NCBI RefSeq assembly: GCF_040581415.1
Contig: NZ_CP114014.1
Location: forward strand, 4,774,001-4,838,000
From: Paraconexibacter sp040581415
GTDB lineage: Bacteria; Actinomycetota; Thermoleophilia; Solirubrobacterales; Solirubrobacteraceae
DNA: 64,000 nucleotides
Direction of reading: 5' to 3'
This document shows positions 50,962 through 58,383 of the stretch, one piece after another; position 1 is the first letter of the stretch; each line of letters begins with the position of its first letter. The notes beneath the pieces were generated by a model that saw nothing but the letters and a program-made list of their open reading frames with translations, was not told the origin of the DNA and searched no databases. The position numbers were made by a program, and so were the translations under genes.

Positions 50962-52245
50962 CTACGCCTTCGCTTTCTTGTCGAGGTCGCCGGCCGCGAT
51001 CAGGGGGAGGGCGGCGCCGACGGTGCGGCCGTACGCCTCGATGGCCACCCGTAGGGCGTCGTCGGGCGAGTCCTCGATCTCGGTGTGGGACAGCGGTGGG
51101 TCGGACTGCGCGAACAGCATCACGGAGGGGACGAGGCGGCCGACCTCGGTCGCGTCGTGCAGCGGGCCGGACGGGATCGGCTCGCCGTCGCCGCCGCCGG
51201 CCGCGGCGACCGCCTCGCGGGCGAGCTGCACGAGCGTCGGGTGGAACGGCGTCGGCGTGGCGCCGAAGACGCGGTTGATGCTGACCTGGCAGTCGAACTC
51301 GGCGGCCGCGGCCGCGATCGCCGTCTTGCAGTCGGCGAGCATCGCGGCCAGGACCTCGGCGTCGAGGTGCCGCATGTCGAGCATCATCTCCGTCGTCCCG
51401 GCGACCGCGGTGATGACGCCCGGGGTGGACCGCATGGAGCCGACCGTGGTCACCCCGCCGTGGCGGATCCCGACCTCGCGGATCTCGAGGGCGGCGATGG
51501 CGGCGGCCGCGAGCGTGTCCCGCCGCAGGTGCATCGGCGTGGAGCCGGCGTGCGCGGCCTGGCCGGTGAAGTCGATGAGGTAGCGCTCGTCGCCGACCGT
51601 GCCAGCGACGGCGGAGGCGAGGCGCCCGGTGTCCAGCAGGACAGGGCCCTGCTCGATGTGGAGCTCGAAGTAGGCCAGGGCGCCGTCGAGCTGCGCGCGA
51701 GCGTTGGTCGCGGCGGCGGCGAGGTCGATGCCGTTCTCCGCCAGCGCGTCCTCGAGGCGCACGCCGCCGGCGTCGCGCAGGTCGCGGACGTCGTCCGGGT
51801 CGAGCGTCCCCGCGACCGCGGAGGAGCCGACGAGCGAGCGGCCGAACCGCGCGCCCTCCTCGTCCGCCCAGTCGACGAGCTTGACGGTCACCGCCGCCGG
51901 CGTGTCGGCCGCCGCGAGTGCGCGCAGGACCCCGAGCGCCGCGGTCACGCCGAGGACGCCGTCGAGCCAGCCACCGTTCGGGACGGCGTCGATATGGGAG
52001 CCGACGATGACGAACCCGCCGTCGTCGTTCGCTCCCTCCAGCGTCGCCCAGAGGTTGCCGGCGGCGTCCTCCTGAACGTCGACCGGCAACTCGGCGAGCT
52101 TGCCGCGCAGCCACGCGCGGGCGGTCCGCCAGTCCTTCGACCACGCCAGCCGCTTGGCCCCGGCGAAGCGACCGCCGCTGGCGGCGGCCAGCTCGTCGAG
52201 GTCCGCGATGACGCGCGCCACGTCGATGGTCAGCGCATCGCTCAC
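50962..52245 (-). CDS. M20 family N-carbamoyl-amino acid amidohydrolase
   Basis: 427 aa zinc/manganese amidase of the allantoate amidohydrolase/beta-ureidopropionase group. Visible metal ligands: GSHIDAVPNGGWLDGVLG (His and Asp, ~80-92), DEEGARFGRSLVGS (Glu pair, ~127), and the inter-domain ELHIEQGPVL typical of the family; HAGSTPMHLRRD belongs to the dimerisation lid. In this operon the likely reaction is N-carbamoyl-beta-alanine to beta-alanine, CO2 and ammonia. The ATG overlaps the dihydropyrimidinase stop by 4 nt. Confidence 0.92.
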   Translation of the reverse strand: MSDALTIDVARVIADLDELAAASGGRFAGAKRLAWSKDWRTARAWLRGKLAELPVDVQEDAAGNLWATLEGANDDGGFVIVGSHIDAVPNGGWLDGVLGVTAALGVLRALAAADTPAAVTVKLVDWADEEGARFGRSLVGSSAVAGTLDPDDVRDLRDAGGVRLEDALAENGIDLAAAATNARAQLDGALAYFELHIEQGPVLLDTGRLASAVAGTVGDERYLIDFTGQAAHAGSTPMHLRRDTLAAAAIAALEIREVGIRHGGVTTVGSMRSTPGVITAVAGTTEMMLDMRHLDAEVLAAMLADCKTAIAAAAAEFDCQVSINRVFGATPTPFHPTLVQLAREAVAAAGGGDGEPIPSGPLHDATEVGRLVPSVMLFAQSDPPLSHTEIEDSPDDALRVAIEAYGRTVGAALPLIAAGDLDKKAKA

Positions 52246-53642
52246 GGGGCGGTCACCGCTTCCGGCACGGACAGCGAGCGCGCGACGTACTTCCCGTGGC
52301 CGGGCGCGGTCCTGATCTCGCCCTGGTCGTAGACGAGCGTGCCGCGGCAGTACGTGTGGCGGACCGACGCGCTCGCGGTCTCGCCCTCGTAAAGGTCGTA
52401 GTCGACGTTCATGAACGAGTTCGCGACGCCGTAGGCCCGCGGCGCCGCCGGGTCGAAGACCACGATGTCGGCGTCCTTCCCGGGCGTGATGGAGCCCTTC
52501 GCCTGCAGGCCGAAGCGCCGGGCGACGGTCGTGCTGGTGCGGTCGACCAGCTGCGACGGCGTGATGTGGCCGGCCATGACGCCCTCGTCCCAGAGCTTCG
52601 CCAGCCGGTGCTGGATGACGGGCAGCCCGTTCGGGACGAGGCTGAAGTCATCGAGCCCGCGCGACTTCTGCTCGTCGTTGAAGGGGCAGTGATCGGTGGA
52701 GACGGACTCCAGGACGCCGCGCCCGACGTAGTCCCACAGCGGCGCGTGGTTGGCCGTGTCCCGCAGCGGCGGGGAGCAGATGTAGCGGCAGCCCTCGACG
52801 CCGGGGCGGCGCAGGTCGTCGATCGTGTTGACGAGGTACTGCGTGCAGGTCTCGCCGCTGACGCGTGCGCCGCGCTGCTGCGCGGCCTCGATCTCGGCGG
52901 CGGCCGCGGCGCAGGTGACGTGGACGACGAACAGCGACGCGCCGGTGTACTCCGCGATCCGCGCGGCGCGGCCGGTCGCCTCGGCCTCGACGAACTCCGG
53001 CCGGGTGAGCGCGTGGTGCACGGCGCTCGTGTTGCCCTCGCCCCGGGCGCGGGTGACGAGCAGATCGACCATGTCGCCGTTCTCGGCGTGGACCATCGTC
53101 AGCGCGCCAAGGTCGCGGGCGCGCTCCATCGCCATGGCCAGCTCATCGTCGCGGACCATCAGCGCGCCCTTGTAGGCCATGAAGAGCTTGAAGGAGGCGA
53201 CGCCCGCGTCGACCATGACCGCCATGTCCTCGATCGCGGCGGGGGTCGCGGCGGTGATGGCCATGTGGAAGCCGTAGTCGACGTGGGCGGTGCCGGCGGC
53301 GCGCCCCTGCCACTCGGTCAGCGCGGACTGCAGGGACTCGGGGTCGGACTGGATCGCGAAGTCGACGATGCAGGTGACGCCGCCCGCGGCCGCGGCCTGC
53401 GTGCCGGTGTCGTAGTCGTCCTGGGACCACATGCCCATGAACGGCATCGTCAGGTGCGTGTGGTTGTCGATCAGGCCGGGCAGCAGCAGGCAGCCGGAGA
53501 CGTCGACGACCGCCGCGCCGTCGGGCGCCTCGATCTGCCCGACCGCGGCGATCTGCTCGCCGACGACCAGGACGTCCGCGTCGTACTCGCCGTCGGCGGC
53601 GACGACTCGGCCGCCCTTGAGCAGCGTGGTGGACTCGGTCAT
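52242..53642 (-). CDS. hydA: Dihydropyrimidinase / hydantoinase
   Basis: 466 aa amidohydrolase. The binuclear zinc ligands are all present: His61 and His63 (DNHTHL), carboxylated Lys152 (SFKLFMAYK), His185 (VHAENGD), His241 (VVHVTC) and Asp317 (STDHCPFN). Length and motifs match dihydropyrimidinase, which opens dihydrouracil or hydantoin rings to N-carbamoyl acids. The ATG at 53642 overlaps the aminotransferase stop (ATGA). It is followed directly by the amidohydrolase that takes the product. Confidence 0.95.
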   Translation of the reverse strand: MTESTTLLKGGRVVAADGEYDADVLVVGEQIAAVGQIEAPDGAAVVDVSGCLLLPGLIDNHTHLTMPFMGMWSQDDYDTGTQAAAAGGVTCIVDFAIQSDPESLQSALTEWQGRAAGTAHVDYGFHMAITAATPAAIEDMAVMVDAGVASFKLFMAYKGALMVRDDELAMAMERARDLGALTMVHAENGDMVDLLVTRARGEGNTSAVHHALTRPEFVEAEATGRAARIAEYTGASLFVVHVTCAAAAAEIEAAQQRGARVSGETCTQYLVNTIDDLRRPGVEGCRYICSPPLRDTANHAPLWDYVGRGVLESVSTDHCPFNDEQKSRGLDDFSLVPNGLPVIQHRLAKLWDEGVMAGHITPSQLVDRTSTTVARRFGLQAKGSITPGKDADIVVFDPAAPRAYGVANSFMNVDYDLYEGETASASVRHTYCRGTLVYDQGEIRTAPGHGKYVARSLSVPEAVTAP

Positions 53643-55015
53643 GCGGTGGCCCTCCGTCTCGTCAGTTCGGTCCCGCAATCGGCCAGGACGTCGCCGACGC
53701 GGGACACCAGGGTGTCGATGTCCTCGTGGGTGCAGGTCAGGGGCGGCGCGAGGTGCAGCACCGCGTCCCCGCGATCGTCCGGACGCGCGATGAGTCCCGC
53801 CTCCAGCAGCCTCGCGGGCAGGTACCCGCGCAGCAGCCACTCGCGGGTGTCCGCGTCCAGTTGTGCGTCGTCGTCGTCACCCACCAGCTCGAGCGCCCAG
53901 AAGTAGCCCGCGCCGCGGACGTCCCCCACGATCGGCAGGCCGCGGAGCTGGTCCAGCCCGGCCTTCAGGTACGGCTCGTTCGCCCGGACCTGCTCCAGGA
54001 CGTTGTCGCGCTGGAAGATCTTCAGGTTCTGCAGCGCGATCGCCGCGCACAGCGGATGGCCGGCGAAGGTGATGCCGTGCATCAGCGTGAGGCCGGGCTC
54101 GTACAGGGGCGCGGCCACCTTGCCCGACACCATCACCGCGCCCATCGGCGCGTACGCCGACGTCAGGCCCTTCGCGGTCGTCGCGAGGTCGGGGACGATC
54201 CCGTAGCGCTCGCTGCCGAGCCATTCGCCCAGGCGGCCGAAGCCGCAGATGACCTCGTCGGCGCAGAGCAGGATGCCGTGGCGGTCGCAGATCTCGCGCA
54301 GCCCCGGCCAGTAGCCGGCCGGCGGCGTGAGGCAGCCGCCGGCGTTCTGGACGGGCTCGGCGATCAGCATCGCGATCGTGTCCGGCCCCTCGGCCTGGAT
54401 CGTCGCCTCCAGCTCGTCGAGCAGCCGCCGGCAGAACGCGGGTTCGTCATCGCCGTCGGGTGCGCGGAAGGCGTTGGTGTTGGCGACGTGCGTGACGTCG
54501 ATCGCCGGCGGGCCGAACTGCGCCTTGTAGCCCGGGACGCCGGTGAAGGCGAGGGCGCCGAGCGTCACGCCGTGGTAGGCGATGTCGCGGGCGATCGCCT
54601 TCGTCCGCTGCGGCTCGCCACGGGCGACGTGGTACTGGCGGACGATCTTCCAGGCGGACTCGACGGACTCCGAGCCGCCGTTCGTGAAGAAGACGTGGTC
54701 CAGGTCGCCGGGCAGGATCTCGGCGAGCGCATGCGACAGCTCGACCGCGGCGGGGTGCGCCGAGCCCCACACCGTCGCGAACGCGAGCTGCTGCAGCTGG
54801 GCGGCCGCGACCTGCCCCATCTCCTCGCCGTAGGAGTAGCCCAGCTGCGCGCAGAACAGCGACGAGAGGCCGTCGAAGTAGGCCTTGCCCTCGGTGTCGA
54901 ACACGTACGGCCCGGCGCCGCGCTCCAGGACCAGCAGCGGGTCCGTGTTCCCGTTGCGCGCGAAGTGCAGCAGGAGGTTGTCGCGGGGGTCGGAGAGCAG
55001 CATCGCCTGCGCCAT
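53639..55015 (-). CDS. Class III (omega-amino acid) aminotransferase
   Basis: 458 aa PLP enzyme of the acetylornithine/omega-amino acid:pyruvate transaminase class. PLP lysine is Lys282 in TTAKGLTSAYAPMG. The PLP-phosphate loop is NGGSESVESAWK and the conserved ADEVICGFGR is present. In this operon it should convert beta-alanine to malonate semialdehyde. The ATG at 55015 has a strong Shine-Dalgarno (AAGGAGG) and is the first gene of the operon, divergent from the PucR gene with a perfect inverted repeat between. Confidence 0.93.
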   Translation of the reverse strand: MAQAMLLSDPRDNLLLHFARNGNTDPLLVLERGAGPYVFDTEGKAYFDGLSSLFCAQLGYSYGEEMGQVAAAQLQQLAFATVWGSAHPAAVELSHALAEILPGDLDHVFFTNGGSESVESAWKIVRQYHVARGEPQRTKAIARDIAYHGVTLGALAFTGVPGYKAQFGPPAIDVTHVANTNAFRAPDGDDEPAFCRRLLDELEATIQAEGPDTIAMLIAEPVQNAGGCLTPPAGYWPGLREICDRHGILLCADEVICGFGRLGEWLGSERYGIVPDLATTAKGLTSAYAPMGAVMVSGKVAAPLYEPGLTLMHGITFAGHPLCAAIALQNLKIFQRDNVLEQVRANEPYLKAGLDQLRGLPIVGDVRGAGYFWALELVGDDDDAQLDADTREWLLRGYLPARLLEAGLIARPDDRGDAVLHLAPPLTCTHEDIDTLVSRVGDVLADCGTELTRRRATA

Positions 55016-55073
55016 CGTCCTCCTTCGGCCCAGCGCGCTGCAATCGCTCAGCTGTCAGGTTTGGATGCGCCAG

Positions 55074-55092
55074 GTATGACGATCTGTCATAC
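55074..55092. promoter_or_regulatory. Perfect inverted repeat, probable PucR operator
   Basis: GTATGAC-GATCT-GTCATAC, 7-5-7 with no mismatch, in the divergent region between the aminotransferase (start 55015) and PucR gene (start 55106). Confidence 0.7.
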
Positions 55093-55105
55093 GGCTGGGG
55101 CCGTT

Positions 55106-56782
55106 ATGGACCATGCTCAGCGAGCTGCGCGCGTACGCTTGGACGCGGTGTCCACTCCGATCCGCTTCCCGGCCGAGCCGCAGATGACCGTCGACGCGGC
55201 CCTGCGGCTCCCCGCCCTGCGCCGCGGAGCGCCCGAGGTCCTGGCCGGGACCGATCAGCTGGACCGCCCCGTGCGGTGGGCGCACTCGTGCGAGGCACGG
55301 CATGTCTCCGAGCTGCTGGAGGGCGACGAGATGCTGCTGATGACCGGCATGGGGCTGGGCGGGTCGGCGAGCGACCAGCGCGCGTTCGTCCGGGACCTGG
55401 TCGAGCGGCGCGTCGCCGGCCTGGTCATCGAGCTCGGGCGCGTGTTCCAGGCGATGCCGGCGCCGCTCGTGCAGGAGGCGCGGCGCCTGCACCTGCCGCT
55501 GATCGCGCTGCACGAGGAGGTCCGCTTCGTCGAGGTCACCAAGCAGCTGCACTCGGCGATCCTCACGCGGCAGCTCGCGGTCGAGCGCCGCGGAGCGGAG
55601 CTGCACGACCAGCTGACCGCGATGCTGGTGGACGGGGCCGGGGTGCCGTCGATCCTGGGCTCGATCGCGCACGCCATCGGGAACCCTGTATTGCTCGAGC
55701 GCGCCTTCGGCGGGGTCGTCTTCCACGCCGCGCACGAGGCCAGCCCGGAGGAGCTGCTGGCCGACTGGGAGCTGCTGCGACCGCGCGTGGACGGCGGCGC
55801 GCCGCTGCTGGCGGCGACCGCGCCCGTCCTGGCGAGCGGTGGCCGCATCTGGGGGCGGCTGGTCGCCGTCCCCCACGAGCGGCCGGTCGACGGCCTGGCC
55901 CGGGCGGCGATCGAGCGGACCGCGCCGCTGATCGCGCTCGCGCTCGGCCGCAGCGGAGAGGAGCAGCTGCTCGAGTCCCGCGAGCGCGGCAACTTCCTGC
56001 ACGACGTCATGACCGGCCGGATCGCGCCGGAGGACATCGCGGCCCGCGCGGCGCGGCTGGACCTGCCGACGCCGCACCACCGGCTGCTGGGGATCGTCGC
56101 TGCGCGCCGGGACGACGCGCACGCGAGCTCCCCCGACGAGCGGCGGGCGCCGGTCGCGCTGCGGGACGTGCGCGAGGCGCTCGCCGTGTGGGGGATCGCG
56201 AGCCTGCTCGGGACGCGGTCCGGGGCCGAGGACGTCGTCATGCTGCTCGCGCTGCCGCGCGGCATGACGCGCGACACCGCGGTGGAGCACGCGGTGGACG
56301 CCCTGCACGCGGCGGGCCTGGACCGGCCGCCCCCGACGATCGCGGCCGGGCCGCTCGCCGACTCGTGGGCCGAGCTGCCGGACGCGCTGCGGGCAGCGGA
56401 CGGCACCGCTGAGACCATGCGCCACGGACCGGCACGGCGCTGGCACGACGCGACCGTCCCGGACGTCGAGCGGCTGCTGTGGGGCCTGCGCGGCGACGAG
56501 CGCCTGGGGGCGTTCGCGCGCCAGCGGCTGCGGCCGGTCCTGGACCACGACCGTGGCCGGACGGCGGTCCTGCTGCCGACGCTGCAGGCGCTGTGCGACC
56601 ACCACTGGCAGAAGGCCCCGGCCGCGCGGGAGCTGGGGATCCAGCGCCAGTCGCTGTACGCGCGCATCGGGCGGCTCTCGCAGGTCCTGGACGCCGACCT
56701 CGAGGACCCCGAGACGCGCCTGGGCCTGGACCTGGCGGTGCGGGCGCAGCGGATCATGCCCGCCCCGCCCCTGGCCGAGTGA
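55106..56782 (+). CDS. PucR family transcriptional regulator
   Basis: 558 aa from the ATG at 55106; a GTG at 55148 (TACGCT box 8 nt upstream) and an ATG at 55184 are real alternatives, since the PucR N-domain begins at MTVDAALRLPAL. Domain order: PucR N-terminal purine-catabolism domain (~27-150; VRWAHSCEARHVSELLEGDE, LVIELGRVFQAMP), a GGDEF-like/CdaR linker (~230-430), and a C-terminal PucR-type HTH (APAARELGIQRQSLYARIGRL). Such regulators control purine, pyrimidine or ureide catabolism. Divergent from the pyrimidine operon and next to the inverted repeat, it is very probably its regulator. Confidence 0.9.
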   Translation: MDHAQRAARVRLDAVSTPIRFPAEPQMTVDAALRLPALRRGAPEVLAGTDQLDRPVRWAHSCEARHVSELLEGDEMLLMTGMGLGGSASDQRAFVRDLVERRVAGLVIELGRVFQAMPAPLVQEARRLHLPLIALHEEVRFVEVTKQLHSAILTRQLAVERRGAELHDQLTAMLVDGAGVPSILGSIAHAIGNPVLLERAFGGVVFHAAHEASPEELLADWELLRPRVDGGAPLLAATAPVLASGGRIWGRLVAVPHERPVDGLARAAIERTAPLIALALGRSGEEQLLESRERGNFLHDVMTGRIAPEDIAARAARLDLPTPHHRLLGIVAARRDDAHASSPDERRAPVALRDVREALAVWGIASLLGTRSGAEDVVMLLALPRGMTRDTAVEHAVDALHAAGLDRPPPTIAAGPLADSWAELPDALRAADGTAETMRHGPARRWHDATVPDVERLLWGLRGDERLGAFARQRLRPVLDHDRGRTAVLLPTLQALCDHHWQKAPAARELGIQRQSLYARIGRLSQVLDADLEDPETRLGLDLAVRAQRIMPAPPLAE

Positions 56783-56825
56783 ATGCGGATCCACCGGGCT
56801 CGGAGCCCTGCGATCCGCCACTCAC
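56779..56825. repeat. 47-bp hairpin repeat, copy 1
   Basis: Starts at the last codons of the PucR gene (contains its TGA). Outer arms GTGA.TGCGGATC and GATCCGC.ACTCAC pair, as do inner GGGCTC and GAGCCC, making a long hairpin. Copy 2 lies 14 bp further on. Confidence 0.7.
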
Positions 56826-56839
56826 CCACCCCAGCCGCG

Positions 56840-56886
56840 GTGAATGCGGATCCACCGGGCCCGGAGACCTGCGATCCGCCACTCAC
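56840..56886. repeat. 47-bp hairpin repeat, copy 2
   Basis: Same 47-mer with two base changes relative to copy 1, both in the inner part. Together the tandem hairpins lie between the convergent PucR and MaoC-like genes and can act as a bidirectional terminator. Confidence 0.7.
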
Positions 56887-56908
56887 CGGTGGCACGGTCA
56901 CCGCGGCG

Positions 56909-57328
56909 CTACGGCGCAAGCGCCACGGCAGTCGCGGTCGCCCGCGCCGCCACCTCGCCCGTCTGCCGGACGACCTCCAGGGTGATCGACGCCAGGCCGT
57001 CCACGACGTCCGTCACGGTGCCGGTGAACGTCAGCTCGTCCCCGGGCCAGACCTGCGCCGTGTACCGGACCGCGAAGCTGCGGATGTTGTCCGGGCCGAC
57101 CCAGCGGGCCAGCTGGACGCCCAGGATGCCCGCGTGCAGGAGACCCATCCCGAAGACGCCCGGGTAGCCGGAGGCCTGCGCCAGCGTCTCGTCGTGGTGG
57201 ATCGGGTTGAAGTCGCCGCCGGCGCCCGCGTAGCGGACGAAGTGGTTGCGGGTCATGGGGCCGACGGTTCGCGGCGGCAGCACGTCCCCTGCGGCCAGCG
57301 GAATCGGGGCGGACGGGACCGCGCTCAT
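56909..57328 (-). CDS. MaoC-like (R)-specific enoyl hydratase/dehydratase, C-type subunit
   Basis: 139 aa hotdog protein. The hydratase-2 motif is YAGAGGDFNPIHHDETLA (~31-48), with catalytic Asp and His as in MaoC/HadB proteins. It overlaps the preceding gene (57325-57792) by 4 nt (ATGA). That gene encodes the partner hotdog half, so together they probably form a heterodimeric dehydratase acting on 3-hydroxyacyl-CoA or -ACP, like HadA-HadB. No other fatty acid genes are nearby. Confidence 0.88.
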   Translation of the reverse strand: MSAVPSAPIPLAAGDVLPPRTVGPMTRNHFVRYAGAGGDFNPIHHDETLAQASGYPGVFGMGLLHAGILGVQLARWVGPDNIRSFAVRYTAQVWPGDELTFTGTVTDVVDGLASITLEVVRQTGEVAARATATAVALAP

Positions 57329-57792
57329 GGCGCGGCCTTCTCGACCCAGGTGTCGCGCAGCGCGGCGACGGCCTCGCCGCGCTGGTTGACGAACGCGGTG
57401 TCGATCTTCAGGAGCGTCATGGTGCCGCCGGTGCGGCCCGGCCGTTCGGTGACGTCCGCCACGACCATGGTCGCGGTCAGGTCGTCGCCGAGCCGCACGG
57501 GGACGCCGGTGAACGTCCACGCCGACTCGCCGTGCAGCAGCCGCCGGATGTCCATCCCGAGCGCGAGCGGCGGGCCGATGATGCCGCCGTCGGACCAATG
57601 CGCCGCCAGGACCGTGGCGGTCGGCGGCACCGGCACGCCCCCGTCGAACCCGTCCGCGGCGGCGGAGTCCGCGTCGTGCCACACCGGGTCCTCGTCGTGG
57701 AGCGCGAGCGCGAGCTCCCGGAGCTTGGACCGCTCGAGGGGGAACGTGAGCACTCCGAGCGTGCGCCCGACGGCTGCGGCCAGGTCCGCCAC
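57325..57792 (-). CDS. MaoC-like N-terminal domain dehydratase subunit (FAS1-type/HadA-like)
   Basis: 155 aa hotdog-fold protein of the MaoC_dehydrat_N group. Family-type segments are DEDPVWHD near ~34-41 and the central helix DIRRLLHGESAWTFTGVPVRLGD. It lacks the catalytic Asp-His motif of its partner, as expected for the structural half. It starts 2 nt after the FMN reductase stop and is coupled to the next gene. Confidence 0.85.
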   Translation of the reverse strand: MADLAAAVGRTLGVLTFPLERSKLRELALALHDEDPVWHDADSAAADGFDGGVPVPPTATVLAAHWSDGGIIGPPLALGMDIRRLLHGESAWTFTGVPVRLGDDLTATMVVADVTERPGRTGGTMTLLKIDTAFVNQRGEAVAALRDTWVEKAAP

Positions 57793-57794
57793 GG

Positions 57795-58355
57795 TCAGCC
57801 GCGCAGCTCGCGCGCGACGGCCTCGACGCGGACGAGCTCATCCAGCATCGCCGTCGCGGCGTCCTGCATGACGTCGTTCGCCTGCACGACGCCGTCCTCG
57901 ATGAACTGCGGGTGGAACGGGATGCTCACCGCCTCGAACAGCGGCAGCATGCTCAGCGTCGTCACGACCTGCTTGAGCTGCTGCACGGCGCGCGTCCCGG
58001 CCGCGACGCCGCCGTAGGACACGAAGCCCACCGGCTTGTGCTTCCACTCCGCGTGCAGGTAGTCGATCGCGTTCTTGAGCGGAGCCGTGTAGCCGTAGTT
58101 GTACTCGGGCGTCACGAAGACGAAGGCGTCCGCGGCCGCCACCTGCGCGCTCCAGTCCTTGGTGTGCTGGTGCGCGTACTCGCCGAGCCGCGGGTGCTTG
58201 GGCTCGTCCATCATCGGCAGGTCGATCTTCGCGAGGTCGGCGACCGCGACGTCGAAGCCGCCGTGGCTGCGCGCGCGCTCGGCGAACCATGTCGCGATGG
58301 GCAGCCCGGCACGGCCGGGGCGCGTGGATCCGATGATGATGCTGAGGGTCGGCAT
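57795..58355 (-). CDS. NADPH-dependent FMN reductase family protein
   Basis: 186 aa flavodoxin-like fold. The phosphate-binding loop is IIGSTRPGRAGLPIATW (~7-23). The second FMN segment is FVTPEYNYGYTAPLKNAIDYL (~77-97) and the third is KPVGFVSYGGVAAG. These are the three canonical motifs of the family (ArsH/SsuE/YieF-like). It reduces flavins or quinones with NAD(P)H. The ATG at 58355 is preceded by GATAG-like sequence only, so initiation may be leaderless. It is probably the first gene of the operon with the MaoC pair. Confidence 0.88.
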   Translation of the reverse strand: MPTLSIIIGSTRPGRAGLPIATWFAERARSHGGFDVAVADLAKIDLPMMDEPKHPRLGEYAHQHTKDWSAQVAAADAFVFVTPEYNYGYTAPLKNAIDYLHAEWKHKPVGFVSYGGVAAGTRAVQQLKQVVTTLSMLPLFEAVSIPFHPQFIEDGVVQANDVMQDAATAMLDELVRVEAVARELRG

Positions 58356-58383
58356 GGCGGCCGACGATAGCCCTTGGGCGCGT

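Noticed and set aside
53726..55105. Upstream extension of the PucR frame
   Set aside because: It lies antisense to the aminotransferase, whose PLP lysine and family motifs are clear.
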